A stretch of 64,000 nucleotides of DNA from Streptomyces sp. DG1A-41 (lineage in GTDB: Bacteria > Actinomycetota > Actinomycetes > Streptomycetales > Streptomycetaceae), in the NCBI RefSeq assembly GCF_037055355.1, contig NZ_CP146350.1, forward strand, positions 3,185,001 to 3,249,000, written 5' to 3'. The translations under genes were made by a program, and so were the position numbers. Positions 35,528 through 43,438 of this stretch are shown here, in pieces (position 1 is the first letter of the stretch; every line of letters begins with the position of its first letter). The notes under the pieces are model-generated. The model did not search any database. It was not told where the DNA came from and saw only the letters and a list, made by a program, of their open reading frames with translations.

Positions 35528-36817
35528 TCAGCGCTCCTCGACGGGCACGAAGTCGCGCTCGACGACGCCCGTGTAGATCTGGCGCGGGCGGCCGATGCGG
35601 GAGCCCGGCTCCTTGATCATCTCGTGCCACTGGGCGATCCAGCCCGGCAGCCGGCCGAGGGCGAACAGGACCGTGAACATCTCGGTCGGGAAGCCCATGG
35701 CCCGGTAGATCAGGCCCGTGTAGAAGTCGACGTTCGGGTAGAGGCTGCGCGAGACGAAGTAGTCGTCGGAGAGCGCGTGCTCCTCCAGCTTCAGCGCGAT
35801 GTCCAGCAGCTCGTCGGACTTGCCGAGAGCGGACAGCACGTCGTGCGCGGCGGCCTTGATGATCTTGGCGCGCGGGTCGAAGTTCTTGTAGACCCGGTGG
35901 CCGAAGCCCATCAGGCGGACGCCGTCCTCCTTGTTCTTCACCTTGCGGATGAAGTTGTCGACGTCACCGCCGGAGTCGCGGATGCCCTCCAGCATCTCCA
36001 GCACGGACTGGTTGGCGCCGCCGTGCAGCGGGCCCCACAGCGCGTTGATGCCGGCGGAGATCGAGGCGAACATGTTCGCCTGCGAGGAGCCGACCAGGCG
36101 GACCGTGGACGTCGAGCAGTTCTGCTCGTGGTCCGCGTGCAGGATCAGCAGCTTGTCCAGCGCGGAGACCACGGTCGGGTCGAGCTCGTACTCCTGCGCG
36201 GGGACCGAGAAGGTCATGCGGAGGAAGTTCTCGACGTAGCCGAGGTCGTTGCGCGGGTAGACGAACGGGTGACCGATCGACTTCTTGTACGCGTACGCCG
36301 CGATCGTCGGGAGCTTGGCGAGCAGACGGATCGTGGAGAGATTGCGCTGGCGCTCGTCGAACGGGTTGTGGCTGTCCTGGTAGAACGTGGACAGCGCCGA
36401 GACGACCGAGGACAGCATGGCCATCGGGTGGGCGTCGCGCGGGAAGCCCTTGTAGAAGTTCTTGACGTCCTCGTGCAGCAGGGTGTGCTGCGTGATGTCG
36501 TTCTTGAACGTCGAGAGCTCGTCGACGGTCGGCAGCTCGCCGTTGATCAGCAGGTAGGCGACGTCCAGGAACGTGGAGCGCTCGGCCAACTGCTCGATCG
36601 GGTAGCCGCGGTACCGCAGGATGCCCGCTTCGCCGTCCAGGTAGGTAATGGCGGATTTGTAGGCGGCGGTGTTGCCGTAACCGCTGTCCAGCGTCACCAG
36701 ACCGGTCTGGGCGCGGAGCTTGCCGATGTCGAAGCCCTTGTCACCGACGGTGCTGTCGATCACCGGGTAGGTGTACTCGTTGCCGTCGTACCGCAGTACT
36801 ACAGAGTTGTCGCTCAC
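35528..36817 (-). CDS. citA: Citrate synthase (type II)
   Basis: This 429-residue TCA-cycle enzyme condenses oxaloacetate and acetyl-CoA. Landmarks are the N-terminal beta region SDNSVVLRYDGNEYTYPVIDSTVG, the substrate-binding HADHEQNCSTSTVR, HGGANQSVLEML, the catalytic GFGHRVYKNFDPRA, and the C-terminal arginine region GRPRQIYTG. The length fits hexameric type II enzymes. I chose GTG 36817 (GAGGGAAG upstream), matching the S. coelicolor citA start as I remember it. A GTG four codons earlier is possible. The next gene upstream (recD-like) is also on the minus strand. Confidence 0.95.
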   Translation of the reverse strand: MSDNSVVLRYDGNEYTYPVIDSTVGDKGFDIGKLRAQTGLVTLDSGYGNTAAYKSAITYLDGEAGILRYRGYPIEQLAERSTFLDVAYLLINGELPTVDELSTFKNDITQHTLLHEDVKNFYKGFPRDAHPMAMLSSVVSALSTFYQDSHNPFDERQRNLSTIRLLAKLPTIAAYAYKKSIGHPFVYPRNDLGYVENFLRMTFSVPAQEYELDPTVVSALDKLLILHADHEQNCSTSTVRLVGSSQANMFASISAGINALWGPLHGGANQSVLEMLEGIRDSGGDVDNFIRKVKNKEDGVRLMGFGHRVYKNFDPRAKIIKAAAHDVLSALGKSDELLDIALKLEEHALSDDYFVSRSLYPNVDFYTGLIYRAMGFPTEMFTVLFALGRLPGWIAQWHEMIKEPGSRIGRPRQIYTGVVERDFVPVEER

Positions 36818-36922
36818 GTCTTCCCTCACCGACGTTGTGCCTCATCTTCGAGGTGCCCTGACTGTCTCTACCATCCCCCACTCGGCTCAGGAGAGTGCAC
36901 TCGGGGTCGACCATCGGGCCTA

Positions 36923-36945
36923 TTGACGGCACTGAGTGCCGCCAA
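36923..36945. promoter_or_regulatory. 23-base dyad upstream of citA
   Basis: TTGaCGGCACT and AGTGCCGcCAA form an 11-base dyad around a single central G, with only one mismatched pair. It lies about 106 bases upstream of the citA start. A separate 10-base palindrome GAGTGCACTC is at 36891-36900. It is probably a regulator site for citA. The regulator is unknown. Confidence 0.5.
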
Positions 36946-36995
36946 CTTCCTCATCCTGCCCCCTGTGTTCCCCTTCTGGAAGTGGCTTGTGACCT

Positions 36996-39275
36996 TCACG
37001 ACTCATTTGATCGATCATTTTTCGTGGAACCGAGCCGGAAGTCGAGTGCCGTGCACCTCCGGCCCGCCGACACCGTGCGCACCGCCTGGCCGATCGCCCT
37101 GCGCGAACCGACGAGGACGACCAGCTGTTTGGCCCGCGTGACCGCCGTGTAGAGAAGGTTCCGCTGGAGCATCATCCAGGCGCCCGTGGTGACCGGGATG
37201 ACGACCGCCGGGTACTCGCTGCCCTGGGAACGGTGGATCGTCACGGCGTAGGCGTGAGCCAGCTCGTCGAGCTCGTCGAACTCGTACGGGACCTCCTCGT
37301 CCTCGTCCGTCAGCACCGTCAGACGCTGGTCGACCGGGTCGAGTGAGGTGACCACACCGACGGTGCCGTTGAAGACACCGTTCTTGCCCTTCTCGTAATT
37401 GTTGCGAATCTGGGTGACCTTGTCGCCGACACGGAACACCCGTCCGCCGAATCTCTTCTCGGGCAGATCGGGGCGGCCCGGGGTGACGGCCTGCTGGAGC
37501 AGGCCGTTGAGAGTGCCCGCGCCCGCCGGGCCCCGGTGCATGGGGGCGAGGACCTGCACGTCCCGGCGCGGGTCGAGCCCGAACTTGGCCGGAATCCGGT
37601 GGGCCGCCACATCGACCGTGAGCCTGCCGGCGGCCTCCGTGTCGTCCTCGACGAAGAGGAAGAAGTCCTTCATGCCGTCGGTGAGCGGGTGTTGGCCGGC
37701 GTTGATCCGGTGCGCGTTCGTCACAACGCCGGACTGCTGGGCCTGCCGGAAGACCCGGGTGAGGCGGACGGCGGGGATCGGGCTCCCACCGGCCAGGAGG
37801 TCGCGCAGCACCTCCCCCGCGCCGACGCTCGGCAGCTGGTCCACATCCCCGACGAAGAGGAGGTGGGCCCCCGGCGGCACGGCCTTGACGAGCTTGTTGG
37901 CGAGGAGCAGGTCCAGCATGGACGCCTCGTCGACCACCACCAGGTCGGCGTCCAGCGGGCGGTCCCGGTCGTAGGCCGCGTCGCCGCCGGGCTTCAGCTC
38001 CAGCAGGCGGTGGACCGTGGAGGCCTCGGCGCCGGTGAGCTCGGACAGGCGCTTGGCGGCCCGGCCGGTCGGAGCGGCGAGCACGACCTTGGCCTTCTTG
38101 GCGCGGGCCAGCTCCACGATGGAGCGGACCGTGAAGGACTTGCCGCAGCCGGGGCCGCCGGTGAGGACGGCGACCTTCTCGGTCAGCGCCAGCTTGACGG
38201 CGGCCTCCTGCTCCGGGGCGAGGTCGGCGCCGGTGCGTGTTCTCAGCCAGCCGAGCGCCTTGTCCCAGGCCACCGCCCGGAAGCCCGGCATCCGGTCCTC
38301 CTCGGTGCGCAGAAGGCGCAGCAGCTGAGCGGAGAGGGAGAGTTCGGCGCGGTGGAAGGGGACGAGGTAGACGGCGGTGACCGGCTCCGAGCCGCCGTCG
38401 GGGCCAGGCACCTTCTCCCGTACGACCCCGGGGTCGCCGCCGTCCTCGGGGACCTCGGCCAGCTCCGCGAGGCACTCGATGACGAGCCCGGTGTCGACCT
38501 GGAGCAGCTTCACCGCGTCCGCGATCAGCCGCTCCTCCGGGAGGTAGCAGTTGCCCTGGTCGGTGGCCTGCGACAGCGCGTACTGGAGGCCCGCCTTGAC
38601 GCGCTCCGGGCTGTCGTGCGGGATGCCGACGGACTGGGCGATCTTGTCGGCGGTGAGGAAGCCGATGCCCCAGACGTCGGCGGCGAGGCGGTAGGGCTGG
38701 TTCTTCACGACGGAGATGGACGCGTCGCCGTACTTCTTGTAGATCCGCACGGCGATGGACGTGGACACCTCGACGGTCTGGAGGAAGAGCATGACCTCCT
38801 TGATGGCCTTCTGTTCCTCCCAGGCGTCGGCGATCTTCTTCGTCCGCTTGGGCCCGAGGCCCGGGACCTCGATGAGCCGCTTGGGCTCCTCCTCGATGAT
38901 CTGCAGGGTGTCCAGGCCGAAATGCTGCGTGATCCGGTCGGCGAATACCGGGCCGATGCCCTTGACCAGGCCGGAGCCGAGGTAACGGCGGATGCCCTGG
39001 ACGGTGGCCGGCAGGACGGTCGTGTAGTTCTCCACGTGGAACTGCTTGCCGTACTGGGGATGCGAGCCCCAGCGGCCCTCCATGCGCAGGGATTCCCCGA
39101 CCTGGGCGCCGAGCAGCGCGCCCACGACCGTGAGCAGATCGCCGCCGCCTCTGCCGGTGTCGACCCGGGCGACCGTGTAGCCGTTCTCCTCGTTGGCGTA
39201 CGTGATCCGCTCGAGAACGCCTTCGAGCACGGCGAGCCGCCGTTCGTCGGCGGGGGTTCCCGTGTGGTTGGGCAT
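36996..39275 (-). CDS. RecD-like (RecD2 type) DNA helicase
   Basis: This 759-residue SF1B helicase is of the RecD2 type, which works without RecBC. The N-terminal domain with helix-hairpin-helix segments (SGLVKGIGPVFADRI, EVPGLGPKRTKKIADAW) precedes the motor domains: Walker A LTGGPGCGKSFTVR (about 370), Walker B VVVDEASMLDL, and motif VI HRSQGSEYPAVVIPV. ATG 39275 is chosen because the domain begins there, although the frame extends further. It probably acts in DNA repair. Confidence 0.9.
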   Translation of the reverse strand: MPNHTGTPADERRLAVLEGVLERITYANEENGYTVARVDTGRGGGDLLTVVGALLGAQVGESLRMEGRWGSHPQYGKQFHVENYTTVLPATVQGIRRYLGSGLVKGIGPVFADRITQHFGLDTLQIIEEEPKRLIEVPGLGPKRTKKIADAWEEQKAIKEVMLFLQTVEVSTSIAVRIYKKYGDASISVVKNQPYRLAADVWGIGFLTADKIAQSVGIPHDSPERVKAGLQYALSQATDQGNCYLPEERLIADAVKLLQVDTGLVIECLAELAEVPEDGGDPGVVREKVPGPDGGSEPVTAVYLVPFHRAELSLSAQLLRLLRTEEDRMPGFRAVAWDKALGWLRTRTGADLAPEQEAAVKLALTEKVAVLTGGPGCGKSFTVRSIVELARAKKAKVVLAAPTGRAAKRLSELTGAEASTVHRLLELKPGGDAAYDRDRPLDADLVVVDEASMLDLLLANKLVKAVPPGAHLLFVGDVDQLPSVGAGEVLRDLLAGGSPIPAVRLTRVFRQAQQSGVVTNAHRINAGQHPLTDGMKDFFLFVEDDTEAAGRLTVDVAAHRIPAKFGLDPRRDVQVLAPMHRGPAGAGTLNGLLQQAVTPGRPDLPEKRFGGRVFRVGDKVTQIRNNYEKGKNGVFNGTVGVVTSLDPVDQRLTVLTDEDEEVPYEFDELDELAHAYAVTIHRSQGSEYPAVVIPVTTGAWMMLQRNLLYTAVTRAKQLVVLVGSRRAIGQAVRTVSAGRRCTALDFRLGSTKNDRSNES

Positions 39276-39304
39276 GATCCGACGGTACCGCCGGGGTACG
39301 ACAC

Positions 39305-39511
39305 TCAGGCCTCTATGTGACCTTCCTTGACGGCCGTCACGAATGCCGTCCAGCCGTGGGCGGAGAAGACCAGGGTGGGGCCGGTGGTGGTCCTGCTGTC
39401 GCGGACGGGTACGTCGGGGTTGTTGCGGGCGACTTCGAGGCACTCTCCTTGATCGCCGCCGCTGTAGCTGGACTTGTACCAGCCGGTGATGCTGCTTTCA
39501 GTGGTGCCCAT
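39305..39511 (-). CDS. DUF397 domain protein
   Basis: This 68-residue protein is the classic DUF397: WYKSSYSGGDQGECLEVA, VPVRDSRTTTGPTLVFSAHGWTAFV. Such genes normally follow an XRE/DUF5753 regulator gene and form a pair with it. Here only a short C-terminal remnant of the regulator precedes it, so it is an orphan. Confidence 0.88.
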   Translation of the reverse strand: MGTTESSITGWYKSSYSGGDQGECLEVARNNPDVPVRDSRTTTGPTLVFSAHGWTAFVTAVKEGHIEA

Positions 39512-39610
39512 GCGTGTGTTCCTCCGCTGCCGCCCTGACGAGGGCCAGTGACTCCCGCTGCGACAACGCGTCGCTCAGAGCGAGAGAGTAGGCGGTCTGG
39601 CATGCGCGTC
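39498..39610 (-). pseudogene. C-terminal remnant of an XRE/DUF5753 regulator
   Basis: The frame ending at 39498 reads ALSQRESLALVRAAAEE, matching the last helix of DUF5753 regulators (ALSPEESxxLIRRxAEE). It overlaps the DUF397 start by 14 bases, as intact pairs often do. Upstream in this frame the sequence is unlike the family, so the HTH and most of the protein are missing. Confidence 0.45.
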
Positions 39611-39780
39611 CTGTTCCCTCCACGCGGACGGCGACGGCGGTCCCCGGCACCCCCCCCCCGTGCCCGTACTGCCGCGACGGCGTCAGCGGCGCGGTGTTCC
39701 CTCGCGCGGAGGAACGTCCGTTGCGCGGAGAGGACAACCGGCTCGTCCGCCCCTACCCGGCGGCGAAGGTGAGCCCGTGA
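39602..39780 (+). pseudogene. Small conserved-looking gene frameshifted at a C10 tract
   Basis: From ATG 39602 the product begins MRVLFPPRGRRRRSPAP. After a run of ten C (39650-39659) the sensible frame moves to CPYCRDGVSGAVFPRAEERP and PLRGEDNRLVRPY, ending at TGA 39778-39780. One additional C would join the two halves into a 59-residue protein. The C-terminal PLRGEDxxLVRPY resembles short Streptomyces proteins found near XRE/DUF397 pairs. The stop overlaps the next start (TGATG). Confidence 0.5.
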
Positions 39781-40049
39781 TGGCCGGGCAACTGCTGCCT
39801 TGGACGACTGTCGATGGGAGGCCGTGCTACCTCGTGGGCGAGGGGACGGGCTACGTCTCGCGCCTCGCCGACGAGATCGCGGACGTACAACTCAGCATGG
39901 CGGGCGACCTCCTCGGCCACGCCGCCGCACTCCTCGCGGAACGCCGCGTGACGAGCGCGGAGCTGCACTATCTGGCCCTGCGGCTCGCCGAGTCCCTGCG
40001 GGACGTCAAGCGGGTCGCGGAGAGCAGAGGGGCCCGGGCTCGCCCATAG
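39780..40049 (+). CDS. Small hypothetical protein, 89 aa
   Basis: The soluble helical protein MAGQLLPWTTVDGRPCYLVG has a helical C-terminal half (LSMAGDLLGHAAALLAER...LHYLALRLAESLRDVKRVA). It overlaps the previous stop (TGATG) and has AAGGTGAG just upstream. A GTG start one codon earlier is equally possible. It appears to belong to the XRE/DUF397-associated neighbourhood. The function is unknown. Confidence 0.65.
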   Translation: MAGQLLPWTTVDGRPCYLVGEGTGYVSRLADEIADVQLSMAGDLLGHAAALLAERRVTSAELHYLALRLAESLRDVKRVAESRGARARP

Positions 40050-40215
40050 CGCAAGCCCTCCTACGCCGTGGGCGGCACCAAGGGCATGAGACGTCGCGTC
40101 TGGGACAGCCGCAGCAACTCCCTTACGGTGTTCAACCGAGCCGTGAGGGACTACAGGGCCCCGAAAGACGCCCGCGTCCTTCGTATGGTTGGGCCGAGGG
40201 CACTTCGGGTCAAGC

Positions 40216-41094
40216 TCATCCAGCGAGCAAGGCACGTGCCCACTGTTCTTCGCGCTGTTCGATGTATTCGGCGTCGCTTCGCCAGGCGTCGCCGTGGCCT
40301 TCTGCCCAGAGCGTCGCCCATGGCTGGTTGCCTTCGGCCGCTTGGTGGCGCAGGAAGTCGTGCATGGCACGGGTTCGGCGGCCCAGCAGGGGCACCAGGT
40401 CACGCCGCTCGGTCTCCTCGAGCCCGTAAGCGTCGGCGAAGATCCGCAGGCGATGGTCAGCGTCGGCACGTTGCCAGTGGGGGTGCGCGGACAGTGGGAT
40501 GAAGCCGTGCATCGCGTAAGCGACATCCCACAGGCGGGTGCCGGGGCCAGCGGTGTCCCAGTCGATGAAGGCCCATGAGTCCATTCCGTCGGCCACGAGG
40601 TTCCACGGGGCCAGGTCGTGATGGGCGATGATGTCAGCTCCCTCGGCAGGGATGAGTACCTGCCAGCGGGCGTCGGGCGGTGGCGTGAAGCCCTCCACGG
40701 CGTCGTGGAAGTCCCTGATCAGACGGGCCACATGAGCCAACCGCTGCGAGGCTTCCAGCAGCGCGAATCGGTCGGGCCAGATCACCTCACCTGTCACAAA
40801 GGTCAGTACCTCCCTCCCCTGCTCGTCGATGCCCAGGGGGCGAGGAGCCGCCCGGAAGCCCACATCGTGGAGATGGGTGAGCAGTGCGTGCACTGCTGGA
40901 GTCCACGGTCCCGCCGGGCGGCGGACGGTGTCACCGATGCGGACGACGCCGGCGCTGACGTTCCCGCCGGACAATGGCTGCTCTTCATCGTGCTGCACAG
41001 TGGCAGTCTGGCCGACCAGCCCTTGCCGATCACCTCGATTACGGCGAGCAGGGCTTGTCCCGTCGTTGACGAGAGTGCGCTCGGACCACCCCAT
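40216..41094 (-). CDS. Aminoglycoside-phosphotransferase-family kinase
   Basis: This 292-residue APH/ChoK-fold protein has an N-terminal ATP-binding lobe (GNVSAGVVRIGDTVRRPAGPW), the catalytic IIAHHDLAPWNLV (Brenner-type HxDxxxxN with Asp and Asn), and the metal-binding AFIDWDTAGPGTRLWDVAY (DxD-like). The substrate is unknown, and resistance is not implied. ATG 41094 has AGGGGAGC upstream. It follows the DUF4287 gene by 20 bases, probably as one operon. Confidence 0.85.
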   Translation of the reverse strand: MGWSERTLVNDGTSPARRNRGDRQGLVGQTATVQHDEEQPLSGGNVSAGVVRIGDTVRRPAGPWTPAVHALLTHLHDVGFRAAPRPLGIDEQGREVLTFVTGEVIWPDRFALLEASQRLAHVARLIRDFHDAVEGFTPPPDARWQVLIPAEGADIIAHHDLAPWNLVADGMDSWAFIDWDTAGPGTRLWDVAYAMHGFIPLSAHPHWQRADADHRLRIFADAYGLEETERRDLVPLLGRRTRAMHDFLRHQAAEGNQPWATLWAEGHGDAWRSDAEYIEQREEQWARALLAG

Positions 41095-41114
41095 GCGCTC
41101 CCCTGCGTGGCAGC

Positions 41115-41327
41115 TCAGTTGCCGGACCGCTCGGCGAGCGTGTGCGCGACGAGGGCATTGGCGTGACCGTGGCCCAGCCCGTGCTCGGCCTTGAGCCAGT
41201 TCACGAGCTCCATGTGCTTGGTCAGAGGCGAGGAGCGGATCAGGTCCTTCCACTCCGCAATCGGGCGACCGTACTTCTTCTCGATGGAAGGGAAGTAACT
41301 GGCAGGGCCCTTCACGGTGGCGGTCAT
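41115..41327 (-). CDS. DUF4287 domain protein
   Basis: This 70-residue protein has the DUF4287 pattern: YFPSIEKKYGRPIAEWKDLIR, then MELVNWLKAEHGLGHGHANALVAH. The family is small, helical and of unknown biochemical role. It is first in a two-gene unit with the phosphotransferase-like gene. Confidence 0.85.
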   Translation of the reverse strand: MTATVKGPASYFPSIEKKYGRPIAEWKDLIRSSPLTKHMELVNWLKAEHGLGHGHANALVAHTLAERSGN

Positions 41328-41674
41328 GTCAGCCGTCCTGTCTGTCCGTTGGTTGCTTCGGTGTTGTCACTGGTATGACCGAGGGGCACGGACGGAGTCA
41401 TCGGTCGATGAAGGTGTGCTGCGTCACACCTCCTCTCACCGATGTTGCTTCGTCAGTGCCCGCTGAACGGCGTCGGGGAGAGCCGCCGATTCGTACGAAC
41501 GCGGCGCTGCTCACGGATCGCTGGATGCCGAACCCGGCGCACCCTGCGGTCGAGTGGGACGCTCAAGCAGGACGCACGCCCCACTGCACGGCCTCGCCGC
41601 CCTGACGGTGCTCGGCCTGCCGGCCCGCACCGCGGGCGGTGTCCGGTCACTATGACTGCGACCGAGGATGAGAG
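41328..41674. other. Intergenic stretch without a supported gene
   Basis: Frames here (for example one ending LTVLGLPARTAGGVRSL near 41654 on the + strand) look like fragments of a former gene but have no start, ribosome site or domain. The DUF4287 promoter must lie at its left end. Confidence 0.4.
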
Positions 41675-41935
41675 TCACTCTTCGGACCGCTGCTCGTGCC
41701 GGTGGGTGCCGCGGGCCAGTTCCTGTAGCAGCCCGTGCTCGGTCTTCCCGGTATCGCGGGCCATCTTGCGCAGCAGGAGGGCACAGAGGGCCGCCGCCCC
41801 GTCCATGAGGGCCTCGGTCGCCATAGGGTCCTCGCGCCGTCGCTCTGCCACGTAGGCCGTCAGCAGGTCGTTGCCGGAGACGTAGGCGGTCATGAACTCG
41901 ATGCCGTTGCGAAGACGGTCGTAGTCGCTGGTCAT
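41675..41935 (-). CDS. Small hypothetical protein, 86 aa
   Basis: This is a helical, soluble protein: RLRNGIEFMTAYVSGNDLLT, then MATEALMDGAAALCALLLRKMARDTGK. ATG 41935 is chosen over a second ATG six codons upstream because the conserved-looking part begins there. No domain is recognised. The CGNR gene ends 28 bases upstream on the same strand, so it may be co-transcribed with it. Confidence 0.6.
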   Translation of the reverse strand: MTSDYDRLRNGIEFMTAYVSGNDLLTAYVAERRREDPMATEALMDGAAALCALLLRKMARDTGKTEHGLLQELARGTHRHEQRSEE

Positions 41936-41963
41936 AGTCGAACCGTGCCACACCCGGGAGAGG

Positions 41964-42566
41964 TCATCGCGAGCCGCTGCGGCGGGCGTACGCGCGGGCC
42001 GCGCGGGCGCGGTCGCCGCAGCGGGTGGAGCACCACTGGCGGCGGCCGTGGCGGAGGAGGTAGCGGTTGCAGGGCGGGGAGCCGCAGGCGGTGAGGCGTT
42101 CGGCGTCGGGGGAGGTGAGCAGGTCGGCGGCGTCGGCGGCGAGGGTGGCCAGCGCGAGGTCGACGATCGCGGTGGTGGGGTGGGGGGCGGTGCGGTAGGG
42201 GCCGGTCTTGTCGTCCCACCCCAGCAGCGGGGCGGTGGGGACCCGGGTCATCGCGTCGTTGATGGCCGTGACTGCCGCGGGGAGGGCGGGCAGGCCCTCG
42301 GCGCGGGCGGCGAACAGCGACCTGATCTGTTCGCGGAGCGAGCGCAGTTGAGTCGCGCACATCTCCCGCATGCCGGCGTCGACCGGGGCCAGGCCGCGCT
42401 GTGTCAGCCAGTGGTTCGCCTGCGCGGGGGTGCCCAGGAGATCGACCGTGTGCCCGCCGGGCAGTGCGATCGCGCTGTTGGCGAGGGCTAGGGAGGGGTG
42501 CTCCTCCTCGCCCTGTGCGGGCGGCGGGGCGGGGTTTTCGGTCACGGACTCCTCCATGCTTCTCAT
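41964..42566 (-). CDS. CGNR zinc-finger (ABATE domain) transcription regulator
   Basis: This 200-residue protein has an N-terminal ABATE domain (LANSAIALPGGHTVDLLGTPAQANHWL) and ends in the CGNR zinc finger: CGSPPCNRYLL...RRQWCSTRCGDRARAARAYARR. These proteins are predicted DNA-binding stress regulators. The start may be ATG 42566 or ATG 42557 (GAGAAG upstream). It is divergent from an MBL-fold hydrolase gene with repeated CCGTGAG half-sites between, which suggests that it controls both. Confidence 0.85.
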   Translation of the reverse strand: MRSMEESVTENPAPPPAQGEEEHPSLALANSAIALPGGHTVDLLGTPAQANHWLTQRGLAPVDAGMREMCATQLRSLREQIRSLFAARAEGLPALPAAVTAINDAMTRVPTAPLLGWDDKTGPYRTAPHPTTAIVDLALATLAADAADLLTSPDAERLTACGSPPCNRYLLRHGRRQWCSTRCGDRARAARAYARRSGSR

Positions 42567-42584
42567 GGTACGGCTTGCCTGTAT

Positions 42585-42637
42585 CCGTGAGAAGCAGTTA
42601 CGGTCGTCTCACGGTTCGAACGCATCTATCCGTGAGG
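42585..42637. promoter_or_regulatory. Three CCGTGAG half-sites in the divergent CGNR/MBL promoter
   Basis: CCGTGAGA (42585-42592) is inverted to TCTCACGG (42607-42614), an 8-base perfect dyad. A third copy, CCGTGAGG, is at 42630-42637 within the repeated TATCCGTGAG. A plausible forward promoter, TTGCCT (42575-42580) and TACGGT (42599-42604), spans the dyad. Confidence 0.55.
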
Positions 42638-42643
42638 TTCTTC

Positions 42644-43432
42644 ATGTCTGCCCTTCCTGCGACGACCGCGCCCTTCCCCGTCCGCGTCTTCGGCGGCCCG
42701 ACCGCCCTCTTCGAGTACGGCGGCCTGCGCTTCCTGACCGACCCGACCTTCGACGCCCCCGGCGACTTCCCGGCGCCCGCCGTGATCCTGACCAAGACCT
42801 CCCCGGCTGCCTGCGCACCCGCCGAGCTCGGCCCCCTCGACGTGGTGCTCCTCTCGCACGACGAGCACGCCGACAACCTCGACACCTCCGGGCGGGCGCT
42901 GCTCGCCGACGTCCCGCTCACCCTCACCACCCCCGGGGGAGGACAGCGCCTCGGCGAGAGGGCCACGGGCCTGGCCGACTGGCAGTCCGTCGAGCTCGAC
43001 CGCCCCGACGGAGGCACGGTCACCGTCACGGGCGTCCCCGCCATCCACGGCCCCGGCCCCCGCGAGGAGGTCGAGCCGATCACCGGCCAGGTCGTCGGCT
43101 TCGTCCTGACCGGCGAGGGTCTGCCCACCGTCTACGTCAGCGGCGACAACGCCTCACTCGACGCGGTGAAGGAGATCGCCGAGCGCTTCGCCCCGGTGGA
43201 CACCGCCATCCTGTTCGCCGGCGCGCCGCGCTTCGCCGAAGTCTTCGACGGAAAGGTGATCGTCCTGGACAGCGCCATGGCCGCCGAGGCCGCGCGGATC
43301 CTCGGCGCCCGCCGCGTGGTCCCCGTCCACTACGACAGCTGGGCCCACTTCACCGAGGGCCGCGAGGAGTTGGCAGCCGCCTTCGCCGCCGCCGGACTGG
43401 CCGACCGTCTGGACTGGGGCGGACGCGACTGA
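42644..43432 (+). CDS. MBL-fold metallo-hydrolase (UlaG-like)
   Basis: This 262-residue beta-lactamase-fold protein has ALFEYGGLRFLTDPTFD at the start, the metal motif LLSHDEHADNLD (an HxEHxD variant of HxHxDH, with Glu replacing the second His), and further ligands in GVPAIHGPG, YVSGDNASL and VPVHYDSWAHF. The substrate is unknown. It is divergent from the CGNR regulator, which probably represses it. Confidence 0.85.
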   Translation: MSALPATTAPFPVRVFGGPTALFEYGGLRFLTDPTFDAPGDFPAPAVILTKTSPAACAPAELGPLDVVLLSHDEHADNLDTSGRALLADVPLTLTTPGGGQRLGERATGLADWQSVELDRPDGGTVTVTGVPAIHGPGPREEVEPITGQVVGFVLTGEGLPTVYVSGDNASLDAVKEIAERFAPVDTAILFAGAPRFAEVFDGKVIVLDSAMAAEAARILGARRVVPVHYDSWAHFTEGREELAAAFAAAGLADRLDWGGRD

Positions 43433-43438
43433 CCTGCC

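Noticed and set aside
40216..41094. Calling the APH-fold protein an antibiotic-resistance enzyme
   Set aside because: The catalytic motif shows only kinase fold membership, and the neighbours do not suggest resistance.
41375..41605. A 76-residue frame upstream of the DUF4287 gene
   Set aside because: There is no ribosome site, no domain, and it spans the presumed promoter region.
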